Shown piece by piece: positions 17,201 to 24,910 of a DNA stretch of 64,000 bases. The position numbers and the translations under genes are program-made. The notes under the pieces are model-generated. The model was not told the DNA's origin, searched no databases, and saw only the letters and a program-made list of their open reading frames with translations. Source of the stretch: PALSA-968 sp964387075 (GTDB taxonomy: Bacteria > Bacteroidota > Bacteroidia > B-17B0 > Aurantibacillaceae); NCBI GenBank assembly GCA_964387075.1, contig CAYLVB010000001.1, positions 124,001-188,000 on the forward strand, written 5' to 3'. Numbering within the stretch: position 1 is the first letter of the stretch; each line of letters begins with the position of its first letter.

Positions 17201-18037
17201 CCGAAGGTGAATATTTTTGTGGATGATCCCGATGGTTGTGCAATACACACGGCGAACTTTACCGACAGCACAAGCGTTGCCCCGCCCCAACAAATTGTTT
17301 CCTACCAATGGTATTTTGGTAACGGAACCTCCTGGGCCAATTCCGGTCCGGTAGCTTCTTCATTCCCCAACGTTTCTCATACTAATTTAGCTTACTACAG
17401 TGTTTCTTTGCAGGTAACCAGTGATAGCGGTTGTGTGGGTGGTGTTGTGAAAGCGAACATGATCACCGTTTTCCCAATCCCACTGGCTGCTTTTGATTGG
17501 GGACCAAAGGATGCGGATGTTTTGGATCCTACCATTCATTTATACGATCAATCGGTTGGAGCTTCGGGTCCCAACGCCATTCTCTGGTATTTGGGTGACA
17601 CGCATTTATCCAATAATGAGGATAATTACACCACGGTGCAGCATCCTGTTCACAAATACAGTGAGCTGGAGCCGGGAATTTATCACGTCACCCAATGGGT
17701 AGAGAACGTTTACGGATGCCGTGATTCGATCACAGACAACGTGGTGGTCAAGCCCACTTTTACTTTTTACATTCCCAATGCCTTTACACCGGGCTCTGAC
17801 GGAAATAACGACGGATTTAAAGGAACCGGCATTGGTATTGATAATTCCACCTATCATCTATGGATCTACGATCGCTGGGGCGAGTTGATCTGGGAATCGC
17901 ACGACCTCGAAGAGTCCTGGAACGGCATGATCAAAGGTCAGAAAGTACAGGAAGACGTTTACGTTTGGAAAGTAGAGTTCAACGACACCAGCAGTGATTT
18001 CCACCAGTACAAGGGAATTGTAAATTTGATCAGGTAA
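14276..18037 (+). CDS. PKD-repeat surface protein with gliding-type (type B) T9SS C-terminus
   Basis: A 1253-residue secreted protein. From a GTG start it has a signal peptide (1-19, ending SVWAQ), a helical region rich in charged residues (20-125), a jelly-roll/lectin-like stretch around 140-370 (NCNNLDFTTNNTNGWTGQWN, YFKIRLYDQNGNEI), then about eight to nine PKD or Ig-like domains, recognisable by WNFGDGS, WTFGDGTG and WNFGDPS with FNPTHVY or NPTHTY behind them. The last 90 residues are a gliding motility-associated C-terminal domain (FYIPNAFTPGSDGNNDGFKG, WIYDRWGELIWES, ending GIVNLIR), the type B signal for T9SS. It should be displayed on or released from the surface, where PKD domains act in adhesion. 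Unlike the giant protein at 27420 it has no PorP/SprF gene next to it. Confidence 0.9.
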   Translation: MKKLILSIILSGSLFSVWAQQSLAIKKEGGKLYSDAFIHEACDLYDWHIIENTLAKNVGSNPGTCNDFFNFIFKSGQVSMTEYLQLVDEKKIDKSNALQYWLDKLPLFEKLYKEKYLPLTTHPNVNPKQGGGSTVQTGGANCNNLDFTTNNTNGWTGQWNNVSQGPGSQIYGGLAVNGFNSSLMDRWGYVHELCTGGVDRNVPINTVPPGHNIAMRLGNDSAYRIISANGNNVTSLPYNHQIISNTFLVTQLNKAVTYWYAVVLCQYNPNNHASNIQPYFKIRLYDQNGNEIMCAHYDVDALTAPTIGGFQTMNADFFDNQTQTWTPYDFFYKDWSQVMIPLQNYVGQNVTLTFETSDCAGGGHPGYAYVTADCAPMPNITITPFACGSSGSTATLTAPAGAGTYSWAGPGIVGSNSNQAVTVNAAGGYTVTMTTLGNSGFNCSFSVDTVIGPPPPAPTASFTAPPTCAGSPMQFTDQSNTMGATIVSCNWTFGDGTGSTAFNPTHVYGSGIAGQVPVNYTITTSTGCVATYSAMVTVYSPPLPLFSTNLVCVGNPTSFSNQTVGGISYSWNFGDGSALSTTTNPTHTYASSGTFTATLTATSANTCTLGISIPVIVKPQPVASGNAPITCLGSVTNFNNTSTFSGIATWSWNFGDPSTGADTSNVQNPTYTYPAAGIYTVSLGLTAGTGCAGSTTFTVLVSPLPAVSATQPPPYCPGASVPSPVLTSTPSTGVIYTWSNNNTAIGLGASGFGVPPPFIAGQNTTGTNLNGVITVVPSLNGCAGPPTTYTIQIQTAPVIVQPPVELCPNSVSAPINFATIPAGVAATFNWTNTTPGTNIGLTQQNGTGALPGFVTINPGSSTVYNIISVYASLNGCNGPPASFSITVNPYPQANFTHSRACEGNNTLFADASTISAGYIAQWNWDMDGDGLFDDASSQFPPYIFPTAGIYTVSLQVESNKGCRNVITHTLSVNPSPKVNIFVDDPDGCAIHTANFTDSTSVAPPQQIVSYQWYFGNGTSWANSGPVASSFPNVSHTNLAYYSVSLQVTSDSGCVGGVVKANMITVFPIPLAAFDWGPKDADVLDPTIHLYDQSVGASGPNAILWYLGDTHLSNNEDNYTTVQHPVHKYSELEPGIYHVTQWVENVYGCRDSITDNVVVKPTFTFYIPNAFTPGSDGNNDGFKGTGIGIDNSTYHLWIYDRWGELIWESHDLEESWNGMIKGQKVQEDVYVWKVEFNDTSSDFHQYKGIVNLIR

Positions 18038-18061
18038 TTCACCCTTTCCCGGTTTATCTTT

Positions 18062-18069
18062 TACCTTTG
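18062..18069 (+). promoter_or_regulatory. -7 element (TACCTTTG) for the MFS gene
   Basis: TACCTTTG matches TAnnTTTG and ends 7 bases before the ATG at 18077, which would give a leaderless or nearly leaderless mRNA. No clear -33 box. Confidence 0.4.
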
Positions 18070-18076
18070 CGGCTCT

Positions 18077-19312
18077 ATGACCAGAAAAGAACTTCTTTTA
18101 CTCTTCACCTTAGCCTTTGTACAGTTCACGCATATTCTCGACAACATGATCATGATGCCGATGGCGCCCAACCTGAAAAAGACCATGGACATCACTTCGC
18201 AGGGTTTTGGGTTCCTGGTGGCCTCTTACGGCATCGCCGCTTTTGTCTCGGCCATCGCCGCTACTTTTTACATTGACAAATTTGACCGCAAGAAAGCTTT
18301 ATTGGTGCTATATGTGGGATTTTTAGCAGGAACGTTCTCCTGCGCAATGGCCCCTGATTATAATTCGCTGATCATCGCACGCATATTTACCGGTTTATTT
18401 GGCGGAGTAGCGGGTTCGGTGATACTCTCTATTATCGGCGATATCATTCCCTTAGAAAAACGCGCACGCGGGATGGGGATCTTAATGAGCGGTTTCGCGC
18501 TTGCTTCAGTAGCCGGAGTTCCTTTAGGAATTTACCTTTCTGAAAATTATTCCTGGCACACACCCTTCTTTCTGGTAGCTTTTATCGGGTTGTTTGTATT
18601 GGTAGCGGCCTGGATCTTTGTCCCCAATGTTACCAATCACTTAAAAGGCCCGCGCAACAAGGATCCATTTAATGTTTACAAGCAAGTGTTGAGCGATCGT
18701 AACCTGGTCTTTGGATTGTTATTCTCGATATGCATTGTTTACACGCATTTCTCCATCATTCCTTATATCAGCGATTACTTAGTGTACAACCAGGGCTTTT
18801 CCATGAAAGGAGATCTAATATACATGTATATCATCGGTGGAGTACTTTCTTCTTTTTGCGCTCCCATTATTGGAAAGATCGCGGATAAACGCGGGCGCTA
18901 TAAGGTTTTGGTATATTTAAGTTTGTTGGCCTGCTTTCCGCTTTACGCCATCAGTAATTTTTCTTCAACCGCATTTTGGCCCATGATCGGGGTGGCTGCT
19001 ACTTTCTTTGTCTTTTCGGGCGGAAGGATGGTCCCTGCCCAGGCCATGATCACCTCGGTAATTACACCACACTTACGTGGTGCTTACATGAGTCTTAATT
19101 CGGCGGCACAACAATTAACGGTTGGACTTTCTACCTTGATAGGCGGCTTGATCATGTACAATGATGAGGCTAAAAAATTACACAATTATCCTTATGTGGG
19201 ATATATTGGCATAGCTTTTGGTCTATTGGCCATTGTGGTTGGTAAATATGTAAAGCCGGCCGCCCATGCACACCCTGTTAATAAAGAACTGAAACCGGAA
19301 GTAAAAAAATAG
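18077..19312 (+). CDS. Major facilitator superfamily transporter
   Basis: The 411-residue protein has about 12 predicted membrane helices and the MFS loop motifs: YIDKFDRKKALL between helices 2 and 3 and GKIADKRGRYKVL between helices 8 and 9. The opening FVQFTHILDNMIMMPMAPNL and GFALASVAGVPLGIYLSENY are typical of the drug/sugar-efflux branch (AraJ/DHA1-like) of the superfamily. It probably exports a small solute with proton exchange in the inner membrane; the substrate cannot be told. The gene ends with a Lys-rich tail (NKELKPEVKK). It stands between the PKD protein and a small exported protein on the same strand; a TACCTTTG box 8 bases upstream suggests its own promoter. Confidence 0.88.
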   Translation: MTRKELLLLFTLAFVQFTHILDNMIMMPMAPNLKKTMDITSQGFGFLVASYGIAAFVSAIAATFYIDKFDRKKALLVLYVGFLAGTFSCAMAPDYNSLIIARIFTGLFGGVAGSVILSIIGDIIPLEKRARGMGILMSGFALASVAGVPLGIYLSENYSWHTPFFLVAFIGLFVLVAAWIFVPNVTNHLKGPRNKDPFNVYKQVLSDRNLVFGLLFSICIVYTHFSIIPYISDYLVYNQGFSMKGDLIYMYIIGGVLSSFCAPIIGKIADKRGRYKVLVYLSLLACFPLYAISNFSSTAFWPMIGVAATFFVFSGGRMVPAQAMITSVITPHLRGAYMSLNSAAQQLTVGLSTLIGGLIMYNDEAKKLHNYPYVGYIGIAFGLLAIVVGKYVKPAAHAHPVNKELKPEVKK

Positions 19313-19388
19313 GTATACTTGTGGTGAAGCAGGGACCAAAAAAAATCGCCTCGCATTCACAACAAATAAAGAATAGTAAAGAACCAAG

Positions 19389-19778
19389 ATGAAGAAGATA
19401 ATAACCCTGCTGGCCGTGTTTTTTAGCGTATCCCTTTTCGCCCAAGCTCCTGCCCCATCCACTTTTAACTATAAAGCCAAATTTGAAGGCGTGAACACGC
19501 CCGAAAAAGCCCAGGAAGTGATCAATACCATGAAAACCGTTTATCGTACCACAGCTACTTATAACGAATCCAGTGGCGAATTCGATTTCAGTTCAACCAT
19601 GAGCATCAACCAAACCGCCTTCAATCGCTTGATGTCGGGCGAAGGCTATATCGTTGAATCGTTTGAGAAAACCGAAGTGAAGGCCGCTGCGCCGGTAACT
19701 GCGCCAACTACCACCGAGCCTAAAAAAGAGGCTACCTCTTCTACTACTACAAACGGCGGGAAGAGTTCGGGGAAGTAA
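19389..19778 (+). CDS. Small exported protein, possible metal-binding-like fold without the Cys pair
   Basis: The 129-residue product has a clear signal peptide (1-20, VFFSVSLFAQ) and an 80-residue domain FNYKAKFEGVNTPEKAQEVI, NTMKTVYRTTATYNESSGEF, DFSSTMSINQTAFNRLMSGE, GYIVESFEKT, whose strand-helix-strand rhythm resembles the ferredoxin-like fold of heavy-metal-associated (HMA) domains. The CxxC metal site is absent, so metal binding is not expected and the resemblance may be only structural. A Thr/Pro/Ala tail follows (VTAPTTTEPKKEATSSTTT), probably disordered. Not recognised as a named family. Confidence 0.55.
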   Translation: MKKIITLLAVFFSVSLFAQAPAPSTFNYKAKFEGVNTPEKAQEVINTMKTVYRTTATYNESSGEFDFSSTMSINQTAFNRLMSGEGYIVESFEKTEVKAAAPVTAPTTTEPKKEATSSTTTNGGKSSGK

Positions 19779-19806
19779 TTTCTAATTGATAAATGCTTTC
19801 ACGCGT

Positions 19807-19874
19807 CTCGACTTCGCTCGACGTGACATATATTCTTGATTTAATAGAGTGATGTCAGACCGAGCGTAGTCGAG
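19807..19874. repeat. Inverted pair of hairpin units (CTCGACTwCGCTCG...TGACAT)
   Basis: CTCGACTTCGCTCG-ACG-TGACAT (19807-19829) is followed after a 22-base AT-rich spacer by its inverted copy ATGTCA-GAC-CGAGCGTAGTCGAG (19852-19874), with one mismatch in the long arm. Each unit can itself fold (TCGA...TCGA). The arrangement is like paired REP sequences and sits between two convergent genes, where it may also end transcription. Confidence 0.75.
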
Positions 19875-19921
19875 GTCCATGTAGGATATTATCCAAAAGT
19901 GTTAATTTTCGATTGTAAAGC

Positions 19922-21154
19922 TTAAAACGAAAGTATCGTCTCCTTAATGATCCTTACGCAATCCATCAATTGCTCTTCGGTCATTACAAGCGGAGGCGCA
20001 AAACGGATGATATTACCATGTGTTGGTTTTGCCAGCAAACCTTTATCAGCCATGCGCAGGCAAATTTCCCAGGCTGTTTGGCCGGGTTTCTCTTTAATTT
20101 CAATGGCAGCGAACAAACCTTTACCGCGCACAAGTTTGATAAGGGGAGATTGAATGGCTTTCAGCTCTTCGCGTAAAATGTTTCCAAGGTATTCTGAATT
20201 CTCAGCAAGTTTCTCTTCTTTTAAAACCGTTAAAGCCGCCATAGCAACTTTACAGGCAATGGAATTTCCTCCGTAAGTAGAGCCATGCTGACCGGGTTTG
20301 ATGCGCATCATGATCTCGTCGTCAGCTAAAACAGCCGATACCGGATACATTCCGCCAGATAAAGCTTTACCCAAGATCAAAACATCGGGGCGCACATTGT
20401 CCCAGTCGCAAGCCAGCATTTTACCGGTGCGGCCAAGTCCGCTTTGAATTTCGTCGGCAATAAAAAGTACATTGTTCTTTTTGCAGAGATCGAAGCAAGC
20501 TTTTAAATAACCTGCATCCGGAATAATAACTCCCGCCTCACCCTGTACGGGCTCAACCAGAAAACCGATCACGCTCTTATCTTTTAAAGCTTCCTCTAAT
20601 GCTTTTACGTTGTTATAAGGAATTACTTCGTAACCGGGATTGAAAGGACCAAAGTTCTTTTTTGAATCTGGGTCGGTGCTGAATGAAATGATGTTTACAG
20701 TGCGTCCATGAAAATTACTTTCGCAAACAACGATCTTTCCTTTTTCGGCTTCCACGCCTTTTACTTCGTAACCCCATTTGCGGGCCAGCTTAATGGCGGT
20801 CTCAACACCTTCGGCGCCGGTGTTCATGGGCAATACTTTATCGTAACCGAAATAAGAAGTAATAAACTTCTCGTATTCGCCTAAAGAACTATTATAAAAA
20901 GCGCGTGAGGTCAAGGCCAGTTTTTGAGCCTGGTCAACCAAAGCCTTTACAATTTTTGGGTGACAATGTCCCTGGTTCACGGCAGAATAAGCCGAAAGGA
21001 AATCGTAGTACTTCTTTCCGTCAACATCCCAAACAAAAACGCCCTCTCCCCTATCTAAAACAGCAGGTAATGGATGGTAGTTATGGGCTCCGTAAGTGTC
21101 CTCCAATTGCATGAGTTTCGCGGCGATAGATGTGGTCTTTTCCATAACTTCCAT
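19922..21154 (-). CDS. rocD: Ornithine--oxo-acid transaminase
   Basis: A class III PLP aminotransferase of 410 residues that converts ornithine and 2-oxoglutarate to glutamate semialdehyde and glutamate, linking arginine breakdown with proline and glutamate. Family features are YGAHNYHPLPAVLDRGEGVF and DVDGKKYYDFLSAYSAVNQG near the N-terminus, NTGAEGVETAIKLARKWGY, NFHGRTVNIISFSTDP, VEPVQGEAGVIIPDAGYL, ADEIQSGLGRTGKMLACDWD and ILGKALSGGMYPVSAV with the PLP lysine. The SAVNQGHCHPKI and QHGSTYGGNSIA regions favour ornithine over acetylornithine or GABA enzymes. The gene stands alone with a TATCTTTG box upstream. Met4 (21145) is an alternative start. Confidence 0.93.
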   Translation of the reverse strand: MEVMEKTTSIAAKLMQLEDTYGAHNYHPLPAVLDRGEGVFVWDVDGKKYYDFLSAYSAVNQGHCHPKIVKALVDQAQKLALTSRAFYNSSLGEYEKFITSYFGYDKVLPMNTGAEGVETAIKLARKWGYEVKGVEAEKGKIVVCESNFHGRTVNIISFSTDPDSKKNFGPFNPGYEVIPYNNVKALEEALKDKSVIGFLVEPVQGEAGVIIPDAGYLKACFDLCKKNNVLFIADEIQSGLGRTGKMLACDWDNVRPDVLILGKALSGGMYPVSAVLADDEIMMRIKPGQHGSTYGGNSIACKVAMAALTVLKEEKLAENSEYLGNILREELKAIQSPLIKLVRGKGLFAAIEIKEKPGQTAWEICLRMADKGLLAKPTHGNIIRFAPPLVMTEEQLMDCVRIIKETILSF

Positions 21155-21173
21155 AGTCTTAAATATTAGCGTA

Positions 21174-21181
21174 CAAAGATA
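21174..21181 (-). promoter_or_regulatory. -7 element (TATCTTTG) of rocD
   Basis: TATCTTTG on the minus strand, 19 bases before the ATG. No convincing TTTG at the right distance. Confidence 0.4.
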
Positions 21182-21276
21182 GTGAATTTGGGGTAATTTT
21201 CAGAGCGTATTCTGCTCTTTAGATGGCGTATCTTTTATCCTTTATTTGCATTATATTCGTAAACAAAAACTGCATT

Positions 21277-21681
21277 ATGAAGATCAAATTCCTTATCCCC
21301 GTTCTTGCTATTATATTGGCAAGTTGCTCGCTGGAAAAACCGAATGTTGAAAAAGCAAAAGCCGCCGCCGAAGCCTGCCTGAAAGCTATTGATAAGGGCG
21401 ATGTAGCCACGGTGCGTAATGAATATTACACGTCTGAATTCGTGCAGGCCGAGACCGAAGAACAACTAAAGGACAAGTTCCAGAAACTGAAAGAGGTAAC
21501 CGGTCCCCTAGTATCTATGGAAGCCACCCAGGCCTCCTTGCAGGAAGAGACGGGCACCGAATCCTGTGTGCTGCTAACCTACTCTGTAAAACACGAGCGG
21601 GTGACAACACGCGAGGAATTTGTGGTGATCATCGAAGGCGGCAAGCACAAAATTGGCTCGCATACCATCACCAACGAGTAA
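21277..21681 (+). CDS. Lipoprotein, NTF2/DUF4019-like
   Basis: From the ATG at 21277 the product (134 residues) has a good lipoprotein signal MKIKFLIPVLAIILASC with lipidated Cys17 (lipobox LASC). A longer frame from 21223 would place 18 hydrophobic residues before it and is less likely. The mature part AAAEACLKAIDKGDVATVRN, EYYTSEFVQAETEEQL, LKEVTGPLVSME and VLLTYSVKHERVTTREEFVV resembles small cystatin/NTF2-like DUF4019 or DUF3887 proteins, which have a helix followed by a curved sheet and no known activity. It is 47 bases upstream of the rhomboid gene, likely in one unit. Confidence 0.65.
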   Translation: MKIKFLIPVLAIILASCSLEKPNVEKAKAAAEACLKAIDKGDVATVRNEYYTSEFVQAETEEQLKDKFQKLKEVTGPLVSMEATQASLQEETGTESCVLLTYSVKHERVTTREEFVVIIEGGKHKIGSHTITNE

Positions 21682-21728
21682 TTCTGTCAGCTTTCGGGTA
21701 AAAGCACGATATTTGAAATATAAATACC

Positions 21729-22517
21729 GTGCAGGAGCCCAAACATACTTTTTTACAGAGCGCTATCTTTCCGCTCCTGTTCGTACTTGCCATGTGGGTG
21801 GTGTTTTATTACGACAATCACTTTCAGCTGGATCTTCATGTTTTTGGCACCCGTCCACGCGAATTGGCAGGCCTTACCGGAATTTTGGCCACCCCCCTGC
21901 TCCATGCCGACCTGGGTCATATTGTTTCCAACACATTTCCCATCCTCATTTTGGGAACCTTACTTTTTTATTATTACCGCGAGATCGCCTTTAAGGTGTT
22001 TTTTATTTCTTACCTGGCAGGCGGAGCCCTTACCTGGTTGCTTGCCCGCGGCGGCACAAACCACATTGGCGCCAGCGGAATTCTCTATGCGTTGGCGGGA
22101 TTCCTTTTCTTTTCGGGAATTCTTAGAAAGAATAAAACTCTTTTCGGCGTTTCCTTACTTATTACATTTCTATACGGGACCATTGTGTGGGGCGTGCTGC
22201 CCACTGAATTCCTGCAGGCCATCCATTACGTAAGTCCTGTACAAAATATTTCCTGGGAAGGTCACCTTTTCGGTTTCATCAGCGGGGTGGTGCTCTCCTT
22301 TATTTACCGCGGCGTAGGAATACAGAAGCCCGTTTACTCCTGGGAGGTGAACAACGACGAAGATTTAGATGAAAGCGATCCGTACTGGCTGGTGGATGAA
22401 AATGGCACAGAAACGAAAGAAGAACAAAAAGAAGATCTTTTGAAGAACACCAGCGATAATCCGTACACAGTTACTTACACTTTTGTGCCGAAGAAGGATG
22501 AAACGGATACTAAATAG
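21729..22517 (+). CDS. Rhomboid-family intramembrane serine protease
   Basis: The 262-residue protein (GTG start) has about six membrane helices with the rhomboid catalytic dyad: Ser116 in NHIGASGILYALAG (116 is the Ser of GASG) and His179 in ISWEGHLFGFISG. The oxyanion-side region LLHADLGHIVSNTF (58-71) matches the family HxxxHxxxN-like motif. It cuts transmembrane helices of other proteins within the membrane. After the last helix comes an acidic cytoplasmic tail of about 65 residues (NNDEDLDESDPYWLVDENG) not seen in minimal rhomboids; its role is unknown. Substrates cannot be told. The gene follows a lipoprotein gene and is followed by the inverted element at 22537. Confidence 0.88.
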   Translation: MQEPKHTFLQSAIFPLLFVLAMWVVFYYDNHFQLDLHVFGTRPRELAGLTGILATPLLHADLGHIVSNTFPILILGTLLFYYYREIAFKVFFISYLAGGALTWLLARGGTNHIGASGILYALAGFLFFSGILRKNKTLFGVSLLITFLYGTIVWGVLPTEFLQAIHYVSPVQNISWEGHLFGFISGVVLSFIYRGVGIQKPVYSWEVNNDEDLDESDPYWLVDENGTETKEEQKEDLLKNTSDNPYTVTYTFVPKKDETDTK

Positions 22518-22536
22518 CGGCTTTCGTCTTCAGACA

Positions 22537-22654
22537 GACAGATTCCTCATTAACAGCCCCGCTAAAGCGGACTCGGAATGACAGTTCTATTGTAGTTTTT
22601 CAGGGTTGTCATTCCGAGGCGACCGTAGGTCGGGGTATTACCGAGGAATCTGTC
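22537..22654. repeat. BIME-like inverted pair of ~47-bp hairpin units (GACAGATTCCTC...TCGGAATGACA)
   Basis: The left unit begins GACAGATTCCTC (22537-22548), holds the small hairpin CCGCTAAAGCGG and ends TCGGAATGACA (22573-22583). The right unit is its inverted copy: TGTCATTCCGA (22607-22617), hairpin CGACCTACGGTCG and GAGGAATCTGTC (22643-22654). The arms are perfectly complementary at outer 12 and inner 11 bases while the middle hairpins differ. Between convergent genes. Confidence 0.8.
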
Positions 22655-22683
22655 AACGGTTAGTTGGAAGGCAATTCAGCGAA

Positions 22684-23220
22684 CTACTTCTCCCGGTAAA
22701 TTAAAATATCGATCACCGAATTGGAAGTGCCTCCGTTATCGGTAAGCGTGATCGTGAAGTTCTTTTTGTGGCTATCGAAGCAATTGAAAACAAAATAACC
22801 CTTGTCCATTACCGGCGCCGTGTATTTCTTTCCGTAATAATTCTTCAGGTCATTCAAAATACGATCGCCTTCATCCCTACTCACGCAATTGATCAATATT
22901 TCGATCTCGCTGATGGTATCGTTATCGAACGTATAGGTGATATTGTATTTGGTAAGTGAATCGATCTTTTGCTCGTACACCAACCCTTCTTTGTCCTGGT
23001 CAACAGCGTTCTTCACCTGCTCCAAAAGGATCATTTTACGGGCCTGCCCTAATTCCACCCCTGCAACAATTCCCTGCGGGGATTTAATGATCGTATCCAG
23101 GGCGTAATGGTAATCGGGGAAGATCCGTTTCGCTTCCTGTTTTAGTTCCGTGGAATTATTGCTGCAGGAAAACAAAATGAGCGTCGAAAGACAAAAAAGT
23201 ATTTTACAAACCACCTTCAT
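22684..23220 (-). CDS. Putative lipoprotein of unknown function, coupled to lysS
   Basis: A 178-residue product with a lipoprotein signal (MKVVCKILFCLSTLILFSC, Cys19) and a mature part that I do not recognise (KRIFPDYHYALDTIIKSPQG, KIDSLTKYNITYTFDNDTIS, EIEILINCVSRDEGDRILND, LKNYYGKKYTAP). Strands with alternating polar residues and two helices suggest a small alpha/beta fold. Its ATG shares one base with the lysS stop (TAATG), so the two are translated from one mRNA. Pairing a tRNA synthetase with an envelope lipoprotein is probably genomic chance rather than a shared function. Confidence 0.65.
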   Translation of the reverse strand: MKVVCKILFCLSTLILFSCSNNSTELKQEAKRIFPDYHYALDTIIKSPQGIVAGVELGQARKMILLEQVKNAVDQDKEGLVYEQKIDSLTKYNITYTFDNDTISEIEILINCVSRDEGDRILNDLKNYYGKKYTAPVMDKGYFVFNCFDSHKKNFTITLTDNGGTSNSVIDILIYREK

Positions 23221-24752
23221 TAAGCCTCTTCACTAACGGTATTAGCCTCTGGTCTCATTTGCGGGAAGAGCAATACATCCTGAATAGAAGGTTGGTTCGT
23301 TAACATCATGCATAAACGATCGATACCGATCCCGATACCGGCCGTTGGAGGCATCCCGTATTCCAAAGCGCGCAGAAAATCATAATCAATGAACATAGCC
23401 TCATCGTCCCCACGCTCCTGCAGTTTCACCTGCTCTTCAAAACGCTCACGCTGATCGATAGGGTCGTTCAGCTCGCTATACGCGTTGGCGATCTCTTTCC
23501 CGTTTATCATCAGCTCAAAACGCTCTACCAATCCCGCTTCACTGCGGTGCTTCTTGGTAAGCGGACTCATCTCTACCGGGTAATCGATTATAAAAGTGGG
23601 TTGCACGTAGTTCGCCTCGCATTTCTCGCCGAACAAAGCGTCAACAAGTTTGCCTTTGCCCATGCTGTTGTCCACTTCAATGTGCAGCTTTTTGCAGGTA
23701 GCCCGCAGTTCCTCCTCGTTCATTTTACTCACATCAATACCCGTGTGTTCTTGTATTGCTCCGAAAATAGAAATTCGTTTAAAAGGAGCCGCGAAACTAA
23801 TGGTCTTCTCGCCAATTTGTACATCGGTAGTACCGTGTAATTCCATGGCCACTTTCTCCAGTAATTTTTCCGTGGTCTCCATCATCCAGAAATAATCGCG
23901 GTAAGCCACGTAGAATTCCAATATCGTGAACTCGGGGTTATGCGTACGGTCCATTCCCTCATTGCGGAAATTACGACTGAACTCATACACCCAGTCAAAA
24001 CCGCCAACTATCAGGCGTTTCAGGTAAAGTTCGTTGGCAATGCGCAGATACAAAGGCATGTCAAGCGCGTTGTGATGCGTAATGAAGGGTCTTGCCGTTG
24101 CGCCGCCGGGAATTGACTGAAGGACCGGAGTATCCACTTCCAAAGCTCCATGGTCGTTCAAATAAGTACGTATGGTGTTGATGATCTTGGTACGCTGCTC
24201 GAAGGTCTTTTTTACTTTGGGATTGATGATCAGGTCCACGTAACGCTGGCGGTAGCGGAACTCCGGATCGGTAACCGCGTCGTGCACATTGCCGGAAGCA
24301 TCGGTAGTAACCACGGGCAATGGCTTCAGGGATTTGCAAAGCAGTGTTAAAGATTGTACGTGGATGGATATTTCGCCCATTTTGGTGGTGAACACGTAGC
24401 CTTTCACGCCGATCATGTCGCCCATATCGATGCATTTTTTCCACAGCTGATCGTAGATGGTTTTATCTTCGCCTGGGCAGATCTCATCGCGCTTTACGTA
24501 GATCTGTATCCTGCCGGAAGCGTCCTGCAGCTCGGCAAAAGCGGCCTTGCCCATATCGCGTATCATCATGAGGCGACCGGCCAGGCTTATATCCTTATAA
24601 TTGAGTTTGTCGCGCTCGTAATTCTCTTTGATGTCGGCGGCGTGTGCGTTCACCAGGAACTCTTCGGCAGGAAAGGGGTTGATACCGAGTTTTTTGATCT
24701 CTTCCAGTTTGCCGCGGCGTACTAATTCCTGTTCGCTAAGATTCTGTTCCAT
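23220..24752 (-). CDS. lysS: Lysyl-tRNA synthetase, class II
   Basis: The 510-residue enzyme charges tRNA-Lys with lysine using ATP in the cytoplasm. An N-terminal OB-fold anticodon-binding domain (about 58-160: SLAGRLMMIRDMGKAAFAEL, IQIYVKRDEI) precedes the class II catalytic core with motif 2 (FRNEGMDRTHNPEFTILEFY) and motif 3 (GIGIGIDRLCMMLTN). IPGGATARPFITHHNALDMP and EVDTPVLQSIPGG are typical of LysS. Length equals the family norm. It is transcribed from a promoter with box TATTTTTG (24774-24781), divergent from the porin gene, and its stop overlaps the next start. Confidence 0.98.
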   Translation of the reverse strand: MEQNLSEQELVRRGKLEEIKKLGINPFPAEEFLVNAHAADIKENYERDKLNYKDISLAGRLMMIRDMGKAAFAELQDASGRIQIYVKRDEICPGEDKTIYDQLWKKCIDMGDMIGVKGYVFTTKMGEISIHVQSLTLLCKSLKPLPVVTTDASGNVHDAVTDPEFRYRQRYVDLIINPKVKKTFEQRTKIINTIRTYLNDHGALEVDTPVLQSIPGGATARPFITHHNALDMPLYLRIANELYLKRLIVGGFDWVYEFSRNFRNEGMDRTHNPEFTILEFYVAYRDYFWMMETTEKLLEKVAMELHGTTDVQIGEKTISFAAPFKRISIFGAIQEHTGIDVSKMNEEELRATCKKLHIEVDNSMGKGKLVDALFGEKCEANYVQPTFIIDYPVEMSPLTKKHRSEAGLVERFELMINGKEIANAYSELNDPIDQRERFEEQVKLQERGDDEAMFIDYDFLRALEYGMPPTAGIGIGIDRLCMMLTNQPSIQDVLLFPQMRPEANTVSEEA

Positions 24753-24773
24753 GTAAATAAATAAGATTTAGGG

Positions 24774-24781
24774 CAAAAATA
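24774..24781 (-). promoter_or_regulatory. -7 element (TATTTTTG) of lysS
   Basis: TATTTTTG on the minus strand, 21 bases before the ATG; the -33 position holds TGTT, a weak match. Confidence 0.4.
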
Positions 24782-24910
24782 CACAGAAAATCAGATGTTA
24801 ACAGGCTTGTTCATGAATGTTATTGTTGATTATCCACAGAAGAAGAACGGGGAACGTACCGTAAATTCGCAATGAAAATTAAAAATTTAGGATTATTTTA
24901 GCGAATTAAG

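Noticed and set aside
24061..24444. Frame of 127 codons inside lysS on the same strand
   Set aside because: Out-of-frame shadow rich in Arg/His, covering a conserved synthetase region.
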